The notes beneath the pieces were generated by a model. That model had not been told where the DNA came from. It did not search any database and saw only the letters and a list, made by a program, of their open reading frames with translations. Shown piece after piece: positions 8,488 through 17,420 of a stretch of DNA of 64,000 nucleotides; positions within the stretch are counted from its first letter, which is position 1, and each line of letters starts with the position of its first letter. The position numbers and the translations under genes are program-made. The DNA is from PWQG01 sp040882255 (GTDB lineage: Bacteria > Pseudomonadota > Gammaproteobacteria > Pseudomonadales > Pseudohongiellaceae): positions 310,001-374,000 of the forward strand of contig JBBEBP010000011.1 in the NCBI GenBank assembly GCA_040882255.1, given 5' to 3'.

Positions 8488-10758
8488 TCAGAGGTTGTCG
8501 CGACGATCCGTTTCCCCGGCGTCATGACTGGCGGTCATGGGTCGTCCGAGCATACGTGACATATCCACGAGGATATGTCCGCTCTCGATCAGCACGGGGT
8601 CGATGTCTTCCTCGCCTTCCTCCTGCAGATCATCGGTTCCCAGCGACAGGGACACGGACTCGCCGTCGTCTTCGTCATTGTCCGAGTCCTGCCAGAGCTT
8701 CATCGGCAATCCCTTCATCATGCGGCGCAGGTTGTTGGCATTGAATGCGGCCCGCCGGTCGGCTTCACGTTGCTCGAGCAAGGCGGATTCCTGCAGTGGC
8801 AGATGAGTGCGCTCGCGCACGTCACGCATCCGCTCGACCGCGCTGTTGAGGTAGATGAAGTCGGGGTCGCGGGCCGCACGCGTCTGATGACGCTCCTGCA
8901 ACTCGGGCATGATCTGACGCAGCGGATAATATGTTTCGTACTCCACCGGGCGTACCGTGTCCCAGGGAAGGGCGCCGTCCAGATTGCTCTCACCCATGGA
9001 GTCGATGACCTGATAGCGGTCCGGGAACTCGATATCGGGCATGACGCCACGATGCTGGGTGCTGGCGCCGGAGATGCGGTAGAACTTGGAGCGCGTCAGC
9101 TTGACCTGTCCGTAGTCCATGGGAATGATCTCCTGCACCGTCCCCTTGCCAAAGGTCTGGCCGCCCAGCACGACGCCGCGCTGGTAATCCTGGATCGCAC
9201 CGGCAAAAATCTCCGAAGCGGAGGCGCTGGCCCGGTTGACCAGTACCGCCAATGGGCCATCGTAGGCGGTGTCCGAGTCGGTGTCGCCATAGGAGCGGAC
9301 AAAGCCGTTGCGAAGACCGGAGTAACGCACCTGCACCGTGGGGCCACCTTCAATGAACAGGCCCACCAGTTCGTTGGCCTCGTTCAGCGAACCGCCGCCG
9401 TTGTAGCGCAGGTCCATGACCACCGCCTCGACATCTTCCTCCTGCAATTCTTCCAGCAGGGCCGCCACGTCGCGTGACGAGCTGCGGTAATCCTCCTCGC
9501 CGCGCTGGGCGGCCTGGAAATCCAGGTAGAAGGAGGGCAGTGTGATCACGCCGACCCGGTACTGCTGTCCGTCCATTTCCACGTCGATGACTTCCGAGCT
9601 GGCGAACTGTTCGGACAGCTCGACGGTATCGCGGGTGATGGCGACTTCCCGCGCCGCCGCTTCGCTGGTTGCCTCGGCGGGAATCACGTTGAGACGCACG
9701 ACTGTGCCTTTTTCACCGCGGATCTGGTCGACCACGTCATCGAGACGCAGGCCGATCACGTCCTTCATTTCACCGGACTCGCCCTGACCGATGGCAATGA
9801 TCCGGTCACCCGCCTTGAGCTCTCCCGCCTGTTCGGCCGGGCCGCCCTTGATCAGCTCGGCCACCTTGGTGAATTCGCCCTCACTGGTCAGCTGTGCGCC
9901 GATGCCCTGCAGGGAACCGCGCAGGCCCATGTTGAAATTCTCGGAATCACGCGGGGAGAAGTACCCGGTATGCGGATCAACTGTCTTGGCGACCGTGGAC
10001 AGATAGGACTGGAACACATCCCGGTTGTTGGTCTTGGTCAGCTGGCTGAGCTGGTTGCGATACCGTTCACTGAGGCGTTCCTCGACGGTATCCATTTCCA
10101 TACCGGTCAGCTTCAGACTCAGGGCACTGTTCTTGACACGCAGACGCCAGAGTTCGTCCAGTGCTTCTTCCGAGGAAGCCCATTCGGCCTCTTCCCGATC
10201 GATTTGCAGATATTCCTCGACCGTGAAATCCAGCTCGGCGAGATCGTTCTCCACGTGTTCGATGGTCCAGATCAGGCGCTCCATCACGCGGACAACGTAA
10301 CGGTTGTAGATATCGAAGGCAGGCTGCAGGTCGCCGGACTCCAGCGCCGCAGCGATCCCGTCGCGGTAGCGGCTGAACTCATCGAGATCACTCTGCAGGA
10401 AGTAGAGTTTCGAGCCGTCCAGTGCGTCAATGTAGTTCGTGAACACCCGCTCCGAGAAGCGCTCATCAAATACCACGTCGGAGTAATGCTTGCTTTCCAG
10501 TTCCTTCAGCAACTCGATGGCAGTTTCGCCATATACCGGTTCAGAGGACAGCTCGGTGTACAGCTCGTCCAGAACAAGCTCGTCCGGCAAACCGTCTTCA
10601 TCAATAATTTCTTCCTCGGCCCTGTCCGCCGGCGGCTCGTCCGCCTCGTCGGCGGCCATGCCGTGCATGCTGAACGGCAAGAGTCCGATGACCATCAGGA
10701 GCAGGATGGCGCTCAGGAAAAGTCGTGAAAAAGATCGGTTATCGTCTGCTGTGCTCAT
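8488..10758 (-). CDS. prc: Carboxy-terminal processing (tail-specific) protease Prc
   Basis: A 756-residue periplasmic S41A protease that degrades or trims proteins with nonpolar C termini and controls peptidoglycan hydrolases. An N-terminal membrane/signal segment (about residues 11-35) is followed by a very acidic linker, a helical region, a PDZ domain (GIGAQL...VAELIKGGPAEQAGELKAGD) and the peptidase core. The catalytic Ser lies in NRASASASEIFAG and the Lys in QTFGKGTVQ. The C-terminal DUF3340-like domain (HLPL...EREADRRAAFNANN) is present. Length is somewhat longer than E. coli Prc. The start ATG at 10758 gives a sensible signal sequence. Confidence 0.92.
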   Translation of the reverse strand: MSTADDNRSFSRLFLSAILLLMVIGLLPFSMHGMAADEADEPPADRAEEEIIDEDGLPDELVLDELYTELSSEPVYGETAIELLKELESKHYSDVVFDERFSERVFTNYIDALDGSKLYFLQSDLDEFSRYRDGIAAALESGDLQPAFDIYNRYVVRVMERLIWTIEHVENDLAELDFTVEEYLQIDREEAEWASSEEALDELWRLRVKNSALSLKLTGMEMDTVEERLSERYRNQLSQLTKTNNRDVFQSYLSTVAKTVDPHTGYFSPRDSENFNMGLRGSLQGIGAQLTSEGEFTKVAELIKGGPAEQAGELKAGDRIIAIGQGESGEMKDVIGLRLDDVVDQIRGEKGTVVRLNVIPAEATSEAAAREVAITRDTVELSEQFASSEVIDVEMDGQQYRVGVITLPSFYLDFQAAQRGEEDYRSSSRDVAALLEELQEEDVEAVVMDLRYNGGGSLNEANELVGLFIEGGPTVQVRYSGLRNGFVRSYGDTDSDTAYDGPLAVLVNRASASASEIFAGAIQDYQRGVVLGGQTFGKGTVQEIIPMDYGQVKLTRSKFYRISGASTQHRGVMPDIEFPDRYQVIDSMGESNLDGALPWDTVRPVEYETYYPLRQIMPELQERHQTRAARDPDFIYLNSAVERMRDVRERTHLPLQESALLEQREADRRAAFNANNLRRMMKGLPMKLWQDSDNDEDDGESVSLSLGTDDLQEEGEEDIDPVLIESGHILVDMSRMLGRPMTASHDAGETDRRDNL

Positions 10759-10834
10759 AGGGTTCGGGTCCTGCGAGTGCTGTCTCGGAAATGGGATTCA
10801 TGCGTTCCTTGATATTACGTTTGGCCGTTGCCTG

Positions 10835-12076
10835 TCAACCGCTGCGTACCCGCTTCTTACGGGCGCTGGCGTGTCTTTCCGTGCGCTCAACGTCAATGTA
10901 GCGGTCCGTGATTGCACTGGATCCGTGCCCTGCGTCGTCGCGAACGTGTTCGCGGGGACGGTGCCTGACGTCCTCCGAAATGCCGGTATGGCGCAACCAG
11001 TGGACGGTGGCTGTCGATAGTCGATCAGCCTCTTCAATAAAACCCTCGCGGCGCATCTTTTCTTCCGCCCTTGTAAAACATTGTTGCACGATGGCGCGAA
11101 TCTGCCGGGTGCTGGTGATGCCACCGCGGCCTCTCGTCTTGTGAACCAGAGGGGTGGTTTCCCCGGGGGCGGGCAGGGCGGGGAGGCCGCGCGCCAGGCG
11201 ATAGCGTTTCAGGGAGGCGAGCATATCGTCACTGACGGAGATGTCCCGTTCCTTGTTCCCCTTGCCAACGGTCACGAACCACCAGTTGCCTTCCAGGTCC
11301 TTCTGGAAGTGCCCCATCTGGGGCGCCCAGCGCTCCGTCTCGACCAGTTCGGAAATCCGCAGGTACATGGCGAACAGCGCGCTCATGATGAACAGCGTGC
11401 GTTCGTGCCGCGCAGGATCCTCGCGCGCCATGCTTTCAGCGGTCTCAATGACAAAATCCCACTGCAGGGGAGAGAGGCGCCGGATCTCGCTACTACCCTG
11501 ACGCTTGCGCAGGAACTTGCTCTTCTGACGGATCCCGGCCACCGGGTTGTTTCCCGTGTGTCCTTCCTGGACCAGGAAGTTGAAGAAACTGCTCAGAACG
11601 GCAAAACAGGATTGTAGTGCTGACTGCGACAACAGGTATTGCCGTTTGTCGTCCTGACCGTGGCCCGGTCTGACCGGCAGTACATAGGGGCGCCACTGGG
11701 GATTGGCTTTCCGTTCGCCCTGTGTATCCAGAAACCGGGGTACATGATGGCGGCCGATCCAGGCCGGGGGCGGTTCGCGGGTGAACTCGATGAAACTTTC
11801 CACGTCATCACGGTGAATCTCCGGCAGGGTCTTGCCGGCCACCAGCCAGGCCCATTGCAGAAAGTGCTCGAGCTCCCGGCGGTAACTGACGAAGGTGTCG
11901 GGACTTCCACGGTAGCTGTAGAGGAACTCGCAGGCTCGCCGGAAGTCCTCCAGTGCTCCTCGGGGCGGATCACCCACTGCATGGGTCACCGATTCCGGCG
12001 GTTCGCGGAACGGGTTGCTCATCTGTTCCAGCGTGTCGAACAGCGGCCTGGGGTGTTTCCGGCTCATGTCAGTCAT
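10835..12076 (-). CDS. Solitary tyrosine recombinase/integrase
   Basis: A 413-residue tyrosine recombinase that would cut and rejoin DNA at a specific site. The N-terminal core-binding (SAM-like) domain spans about residues 45-190 and the catalytic domain about 205-400. All catalytic residues can be seen: Arg in YLRISELVE, Lys in VGKGNKERD, HxxR in HWLRHTG, His in DAGHGSS, and Tyr in ITDRYIDVE. It stands alone between prc and a divergent TonB receptor, with no excisionase, phage or cassette genes nearby. It is more likely a resident XerC/D-like orphan or relic than a live element. A second possible start is the ATG at 12067. Confidence 0.85.
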   Translation of the reverse strand: MTDMSRKHPRPLFDTLEQMSNPFREPPESVTHAVGDPPRGALEDFRRACEFLYSYRGSPDTFVSYRRELEHFLQWAWLVAGKTLPEIHRDDVESFIEFTREPPPAWIGRHHVPRFLDTQGERKANPQWRPYVLPVRPGHGQDDKRQYLLSQSALQSCFAVLSSFFNFLVQEGHTGNNPVAGIRQKSKFLRKRQGSSEIRRLSPLQWDFVIETAESMAREDPARHERTLFIMSALFAMYLRISELVETERWAPQMGHFQKDLEGNWWFVTVGKGNKERDISVSDDMLASLKRYRLARGLPALPAPGETTPLVHKTRGRGGITSTRQIRAIVQQCFTRAEEKMRREGFIEEADRLSTATVHWLRHTGISEDVRHRPREHVRDDAGHGSSAITDRYIDVERTERHASARKKRVRSG

Positions 12077-12157
12077 GCTGCATCATACCCCGGCGTACGG
12101 TACTGGCGCTAACCCCGAAGCAGCGGTGCAACGCCAGCGATGATCAATCAAATGCAG

Positions 12158-12186
12158 TTGCAAATACGAATAGTTTTCACTAATAT
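12158..12186 (+). promoter_or_regulatory. Candidate promoter of the TonB-dependent receptor
   Basis: TTGCAA at 12158-12163 and TAATAT at 12181-12186 are separated by 17 bp, about 40 bp before the ATG. The region is AT-rich against a GC-rich background. Confidence 0.5.
12160..12178 (+). promoter_or_regulatory. Candidate Fur box overlapping the receptor promoter
   Basis: The 19 bases here match the classical Fur consensus GATAATGATAATCATTATC at 12 of 19 positions by direct alignment. The site overlaps the -35 and spacer of the predicted promoter, which is where a repressor would act. Iron control is therefore plausible but not shown. Confidence 0.4.
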
Positions 12187-12227
12187 TGCGCTCCATGAAA
12201 TCCCGCAAACTGAATGGAGCCAATCCG

Positions 12228-14363
12228 ATGAAGAAAACCCTGCTTGCCACAGCCATCTCCGCTGCCGCTCTGAGCGCCGGCGCAGAGGCGCAATCCACTG
12301 ATTCCGATACGTTGCAGGTGATCCGCATCATCGGATCCCAACAGGAAGTCCAGCAGCTGGCCGGTTCCGGCGCGGTCATTGATCCGCGTCAGCTGGAAGT
12401 GGAAGCCAACACAGACATCCACCAGTTGCTCAAGACCGTGCCGGGCCTGTACGTCCGTGAAGAGGACGGTCAGGGCCTGCGCCCGAACATTGGCGTACGC
12501 GCCGCTGCCGGCGGACGCTCCAGCAAGGTGACTCTGATGGAGGACGGCGTACTGCTTGCGCCGGCTCCCTACTCGAACCCGGCGGCCTATTATTTCCCGG
12601 AAGCCTACCGCATGAACAGCATCGAGATCCTCAAGGGGGCTCCGCTGCTGCGTTACGGTCCGCAGACCACGGGCGGCGTCATCAATCTGGTGACGCCCTC
12701 CATTCCCGCCGAGAACCGCGGCCGGATGACCGTCAAGGCCGGTGAACACAATAGCCAGGACATTCACGCCTGGTATGGCGGTACGGCGGGCAGTTTCGGC
12801 TGGCTGGTGGATACCGTGCAGCGCAGCAGCGACGGATTCAAGGATATTGATCGCAGCAATCGTGACGCGGGCTTCGAGATCCAGGATTACATGGTCAAGC
12901 TGGGCTGGACCGGTGAGCGCCAGCAATTGCTGGCCAAGTTCCAGTACTCCGAACAGGTTTCCAACGAAACCTACGCAGGTCTGACCGACGCGGACTTTGC
13001 CGCCGATCCCAACCGCCGTTACGGGCTTTCCGAGATCGATCAGATGGACAACCATCACTCCGGGGTGTCGCTGAACTATTCGGCGGAACTGACTGACCGG
13101 GTGTCATTGTCAGCACTGGCGTACGAGAACCGCTTTGCCCGTGACTGGTTCAAGACCTCGCTCGGTTCCCTGATCAATGCAGCCAACGCCGGCGATGCGA
13201 ACGCACAGGCCGTGCTGGACGGGGAGCAGGATATCGCCGGCATGGAGTACAAACACAACAGCCGGGCCTACGAATCGCGCGGTATCGAGCTCAACACCCG
13301 TATCGATCTCGATGCGCATCAGCTGGAAGCGGGCATTCGTGATCACAGCGACGATATGGACCGTTTCCAGCCCGTGGAGGTCTATGACCAGGTCAGTGGC
13401 AGCCTGGTATTCCGCGATGTGATACAGCCTACGGGTGGTGACAATCGTCTGGAAGGCGCCGATGCGATTTCTTTCTGGCTGACCGATCAATGGCAGGTTT
13501 CAGACGCCCTGCGCGTCAACCTGGCGTTGCGCCACGAAGACGTGGAAACGTTCCGCGAGCAATTCTCCACCGTGGACCGCAGCACGCCCGGCAGCTATCG
13601 CAGCAGCTCAGCCAGCGAGTGGTTGCCCGGCGCATCATTCACCTATGATCTGAACACCCGTTGGCAGGTGCTTGCCGGTGTGCATCGCGGGTTCGCGCCA
13701 CTGGGCGGCGGCGCCACGGAGAACCAGGAGCCCGAGACCAGCATCAACTACGAGGCGGGCCTGCGGATGACGCAGGACGAGCTTTTCGTTGAGGCGGTGG
13801 CCTTCCGTAGCGATTTCGATAACCAGGCGGAAAGCTGCTCCGTAGCCAGCCCCTGCAGTAACGGTGCCACTTCAGGCAGCTTCGTGACCAGCGAGGCAGT
13901 TGTGAACGGGCTGGAGGTACAGGTGAGCAATACCTGGCAGTTCGATAACGGCTGGCAGATGCCCGCGCACCTGAGCTATACCTACACCGACGCAGCCATC
14001 AGCAAGGACAATGCGACCTCAGGCGTTATGGATGGCGATGTACTGGCGGATATTCCCGAGAACCTGTTCAGTCTGCGCCTGGGGCTGGAGTCGGCCATGG
14101 GCTGGGACAACCACCTGGTGGCCAAGTACATGGACAGCACCTGTGTCAGCACCGGCTGCAACCGCGGCGGCGATCCGCGCGGAGAGACCGAGTCCCTGTT
14201 TGTCACGGACCTGATCAGCCGATACGGCCTCAGCGAACAGGCAACCGTGTTCCTGCGAGTCGAAAACCTGTTCGACGAGCAGGTGATTATCGGACGGGCT
14301 CCTCACGGTGGCCGGCCGAACAAGCCGCGAACTGCATCGCTGGGCTTCCAGTACGATTTCTGA
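12228..14363 (+). CDS. FecA-like TonB-dependent outer-membrane receptor
   Basis: A 711-residue outer-membrane receptor of the FecA-like (COG4772) group. Signal peptide MKKTLLATAISAAALSAGAEA is followed directly by the TonB-box/plug region (residues about 25-150, with VPGLYVREEDGQGLRPNIGVR and EILKGAPLLRYGPQTTGGVINLVTP) and a 22-strand-type barrel ending GFQYDF. No N-terminal signalling domain is present and no FecI/FecR pair is nearby. Cysteine pairs (CSVASPC, CVSTGC) probably form disulfides in outer loops. The ATG at 12228 is chosen because GGAG at 12216-12219 fits it and it gives a clean signal peptide. Substrate is probably a ferric chelate, by family and by the Fur-like box. Confidence 0.88.
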   Translation: MKKTLLATAISAAALSAGAEAQSTDSDTLQVIRIIGSQQEVQQLAGSGAVIDPRQLEVEANTDIHQLLKTVPGLYVREEDGQGLRPNIGVRAAAGGRSSKVTLMEDGVLLAPAPYSNPAAYYFPEAYRMNSIEILKGAPLLRYGPQTTGGVINLVTPSIPAENRGRMTVKAGEHNSQDIHAWYGGTAGSFGWLVDTVQRSSDGFKDIDRSNRDAGFEIQDYMVKLGWTGERQQLLAKFQYSEQVSNETYAGLTDADFAADPNRRYGLSEIDQMDNHHSGVSLNYSAELTDRVSLSALAYENRFARDWFKTSLGSLINAANAGDANAQAVLDGEQDIAGMEYKHNSRAYESRGIELNTRIDLDAHQLEAGIRDHSDDMDRFQPVEVYDQVSGSLVFRDVIQPTGGDNRLEGADAISFWLTDQWQVSDALRVNLALRHEDVETFREQFSTVDRSTPGSYRSSSASEWLPGASFTYDLNTRWQVLAGVHRGFAPLGGGATENQEPETSINYEAGLRMTQDELFVEAVAFRSDFDNQAESCSVASPCSNGATSGSFVTSEAVVNGLEVQVSNTWQFDNGWQMPAHLSYTYTDAAISKDNATSGVMDGDVLADIPENLFSLRLGLESAMGWDNHLVAKYMDSTCVSTGCNRGGDPRGETESLFVTDLISRYGLSEQATVFLRVENLFDEQVIIGRAPHGGRPNKPRTASLGFQYDF

Positions 14364-14389
14364 TTGAAGAGCAGAGGCTCCCTTTATTG

Positions 14390-15082
14390 TCAGAGATCTC
14401 GATACGAAAGCGCTGTTCCGCCTTCGCGGATCAGCGCTTTCAGATCATCCCCCAGCCTCAGCTGCAGGTCGGTGGGATGAATGCCCAACCGGAGTGGCCG
14501 GTGCCTGCCGGCCCACTTCAGATTCATTGCATTCCAGAGCCCCACACTGACGGCCCGCAATCGCGTGTCGGCTTCGTATCCCGTCATGGGCAGACGCCTG
14601 AACTCATTGCGCTCGCGGCAATACACACCGGTCAGAGTTTCCAGATGGTGGTAGGGCAGGGCATGCAATTCTGACAACGGCAGGGCGCCCAGAGCCCAGG
14701 CTGGCGGCACATACAGCGTTGGTGCCGTCAGGCCGTGCTCCGGAAACCAGTCGTGACAGTCCAGCATCAACTGACGTATATCTTCCCGGTCCAGTGCCAG
14801 GTGTTCCGCAGCGTCGCGGGAGATCAACGCGCTGTGCAGCCGGTGCCTCCAGCCTCGGACATGCCGGGCCCGGTGCGTCCAGCCGTGACCCGCCAGTTCG
14901 GCACCGCTGGTCTGTAATGAGCGTAGCCGCTCCAGTTCTTCGTTCTTCCAGCCCGTGGCCGGCACGACCAGCAGGGTGACCGGCAAAAGACCGTTGTCCG
15001 TCAACAGAGCCATGAGCTCTTCGACCAGGGGCAGTGTGGATGGAGCCACATCATGGATGGACACAAGCAGTTGTCTGTTCAT
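14390..15082 (-). CDS. DUF2334 polysaccharide-deacetylase-like protein
   Basis: A 230-residue protein of the NodB/polysaccharide deacetylase superfamily, DUF2334 branch. Metal-site residues are visible as H10-D11 in VSIHDVAPS and as H66 and H70 in AGHGWTHRA. Members are thought to remove acyl groups from glycans or glycolipids, but this branch is poorly characterised. No signal peptide is seen, so a cytoplasmic substrate is likely. Its start overlaps the stop of the upstream sulfotransferase-glycosyltransferase gene by 4 bp (15079-15082), which implies translational coupling and a shared pathway. Confidence 0.8.
   Translation of the reverse strand: MNRQLLVSIHDVAPSTLPLVEELMALLTDNGLLPVTLLVVPATGWKNEELERLRSLQTSGAELAGHGWTHRARHVRGWRHRLHSALISRDAAEHLALDREDIRQLMLDCHDWFPEHGLTAPTLYVPPAWALGALPLSELHALPYHHLETLTGVYCRERNEFRRLPMTGYEADTRLRAVSVGLWNAMNLKWAGRHRPLRLGIHPTDLQLRLGDDLKALIREGGTALSYRDL
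14406..14441. terminator. Long hairpin at the 3' ends of the receptor and deacetylase genes
   Basis: Arms GAAAGCGCTG (14406-14415) and CAGCGCTTTC (14432-14441) enclose a second perfect stem TCCGC/GCGGA with a CTTC loop, separated by one T-T mismatch. The structure is about 43 bp past the receptor stop and inside the last codons of the deacetylase gene. It could terminate the receptor transcript, although no clear T-run follows. Confidence 0.45.
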
Positions 15083-17334
15083 GGGTACCGCTTCAGCATT
15101 TCGGTGAGCAGCGACTCCCAGTGTGCCAGACTTTCGCGATTCAGTGACAAGGCTGCCTGCTGACCGCGCCGGGCTCGTTCCTGCCGCTGTTCAGCGGGAA
15201 GGGCGGCAATCCTGCGGATGGCGTCGGTCACTGTCTGGTCAGGGTTCAGGCGGAAAAGTGGTTCGGCAAGCGCCGGCCAGTCCAGGATGCCGCAACCGGG
15301 CGAAACCAGCACCAGCCGTTGTCTTGCCATGGCCTCAAGGGCCACATTGCCGAATGACTCGAGCTCGGAAGGCAGTACCAGCAGATCCGCCTGGTCCATG
15401 CGCTCGAGCAGCTCATCGCGTGACACCCAACCTGTGCAGACAAGATTGGGCAGCGTCTCACTTTCCTGACGGATCGCGGCGAAAAGGGGACCGTCACCAG
15501 CAATGGTGAACTGTATGTCCGGGAGGGCATGCGCGGCTTTCACCAGAGTGTGGATATTCTTCTCCGGTGCCAGCCGTCCGGCGAACAACACATGACACAG
15601 CTCGTCGCGCAGCGGCTTGGCCGGCCGGGTCAGCATACCGACGGGCAGCAGGGTGCCAATCAGCTCGGTGCGCCGGGCTCCACGTGCCGAAGCCAGGGTC
15701 AGCATGCTGTCCGAATTGCCCAACACCATGTCGGCGTGACGGAAAAGTTGCCGGTCTGCGTAGAGAAAATAGTGCCGGCTGACAAAACGCAGCCAGGCAG
15801 TCGGATAGTGAGAGGTGACGCCAGGAAAATCGGTATGGAAACCGGCTACCAGTGGCAAGCCGAGCTTTCGCGCCCACCATAGCCCGAGCATGCCATAGGG
15901 ACCCGGCGTCGCCGCGACGATCAATCGGGGCGCGAGCGCGTGGACCTGACGGGCCACCCGAGACGCGGAGGGCATCCAGACCTGCTGGGTCGGGTCGCCG
16001 GGCATCCCGATACGCAGTTGCCAGCGCCTGGTGTCCTCTGGACCGGCAAACCCCGTCTGCCACCCTTCCGATTCCAGCTGATGGATCAGGTCACAGTAGT
16101 AGGCACCCACGCCATTGCGGTCGGGAATGGCATCGGAAAAGACCATGACCCGGCTGCGTTCGCCCTGTGCGTTGTTGAGCGCACCATTATCGTCGTTCGA
16201 AAAGGCAGCATAGGCAGCGGCAAACCGTGCCCGTATCGCCTCGTTCTCCAGGCCAAACTCCTGCAACGAATAGCGATGGGAGGAGCGGAAGCCCGTCGAC
16301 TGACTGGAAGCTTTTTCAAGCCGGTTGCGAAAGGAGTCCGAAACGGAGAGGTCCAGACGGCGCATGGCAGCGGTGACGGTGTCGTCCAGGTTATGATGCA
16401 GCTCGCTGTTGTCTACAACCACGAAGCGTTCCGGGTATTGCTGCAGTGTCCGGTACAGATTGCAGTAGTAGAAATGCAACAGGTCAATCAGCTGATCGCG
16501 CAGCGCCTCGGGCATGCCGGTGAAGCCGCACGCAGTGAGACCGCCACGCAGTGAGCTGAGCTGGGAGGGAATGACACGGACAGGATCGCGCATGCAGCAC
16601 ATCACTCGTGCGTCGGGGAATTCCTCGAGAAGGGATGAGGACATACCGGCAAACGACGCATTTTTAGAGAGAAACTGGCGACCAGGGCCATGAACATACA
16701 GGTGCTTCTGGATGCAGCGCCGGTACCAGCCCAGCAGTCGGCGGCGGTGGGCCGCCGGGAAGTGCCCACTGTCCAGCCTGGCCGTCTGCCACAGCCAGGT
16801 GGCACGGGGAAAGGGGATGATCAGCAGGAAGCACTGCGCCAGCGGCATCAGCGTCAGAAAGTCCTCTTCCGGCCCCCGCAGCGATACCGGGTGCACAGAA
16901 CCGGTGCTGTCCAGCAGACGTTTCTCGGTGTAGTTCAGTAACCGCTCCAGCGGCCGGCCGATCCGGCGGTCAAGCCAGGCCACTCCCTGGACCAGCCGGC
17001 GTGCCGTTATGGAGAGCCCCAGAGCGCACTCCCAGGCCGAGAACGTGGTCCGTGACTCGTCAAGTGCCAGGACGTGGTGCAGGTGGGTGGTACCAGAGCG
17101 CGGTGGTCCCAGTACGAACAGTGGTCGTTCCACCCGGACACGGCGATACGCTGGAAAGAGGAGTTCATCCAGCAGAAAGAGGAACCAGTGCAACAGTTGC
17201 AGGGCCAGAAAAAGTGGCAACAACAACAGCGGTAACAGATAGCCGAACCAGCGTTTTTTTTCCAGCACTGGCGCAGTCAGTGCCTGCCAGACCAGGGAAA
17301 AATAACGGCGCAGGCTGGCAAGAAAGATCATCAT
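15079..17334 (-). CDS. Sulfotransferase-GT4 glycosyltransferase fusion protein
   Basis: A 751-residue two-enzyme fusion. Residues about 31-57 are a strongly hydrophobic membrane segment. Residues about 70-380 are a PAPS-dependent sulfotransferase, with the 5'-phosphosulfate loop LGPPRSGTTH (75-84) and the 3'-phosphate region MRDPVRVIPSQLSSL (248-262). Residues about 394-751 are a GT4 glycosyltransferase, with the opening VMVFSDAIPDRNGVG, the phosphate-binding FAGRLAPEKN (584-593) and the E659-x7-E667 nucleotide-sugar motif. I chose the ATG at 17334 because AGGA sits 8-11 bp upstream; a longer frame to 17544 adds a non-protein-like 70 residues. Coupled to the DUF2334 gene. Likely makes a sulfated glycolipid or glycan, by inference. 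Confidence 0.82.
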   Translation of the reverse strand: MMIFLASLRRYFSLVWQALTAPVLEKKRWFGYLLPLLLLPLFLALQLLHWFLFLLDELLFPAYRRVRVERPLFVLGPPRSGTTHLHHVLALDESRTTFSAWECALGLSITARRLVQGVAWLDRRIGRPLERLLNYTEKRLLDSTGSVHPVSLRGPEEDFLTLMPLAQCFLLIIPFPRATWLWQTARLDSGHFPAAHRRRLLGWYRRCIQKHLYVHGPGRQFLSKNASFAGMSSSLLEEFPDARVMCCMRDPVRVIPSQLSSLRGGLTACGFTGMPEALRDQLIDLLHFYYCNLYRTLQQYPERFVVVDNSELHHNLDDTVTAAMRRLDLSVSDSFRNRLEKASSQSTGFRSSHRYSLQEFGLENEAIRARFAAAYAAFSNDDNGALNNAQGERSRVMVFSDAIPDRNGVGAYYCDLIHQLESEGWQTGFAGPEDTRRWQLRIGMPGDPTQQVWMPSASRVARQVHALAPRLIVAATPGPYGMLGLWWARKLGLPLVAGFHTDFPGVTSHYPTAWLRFVSRHYFLYADRQLFRHADMVLGNSDSMLTLASARGARRTELIGTLLPVGMLTRPAKPLRDELCHVLFAGRLAPEKNIHTLVKAAHALPDIQFTIAGDGPLFAAIRQESETLPNLVCTGWVSRDELLERMDQADLLVLPSELESFGNVALEAMARQRLVLVSPGCGILDWPALAEPLFRLNPDQTVTDAIRRIAALPAEQRQERARRGQQAALSLNRESLAHWESLLTEMLKRYP

Positions 17335-17420
17335 CCGGTGAATTCCTGGGGCCGGGTAAACAAGTGTGGCAGAATGATACCGGCCCTGACACAGTAAATC
17401 ACGGGAAGACAGCAGATCGC

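Noticed and set aside
10759..10834. Search for attachment-site direct repeats next to the recombinase
   Set aside because: No repeated block long enough to be an att site could be seen by eye on either side of the gene.
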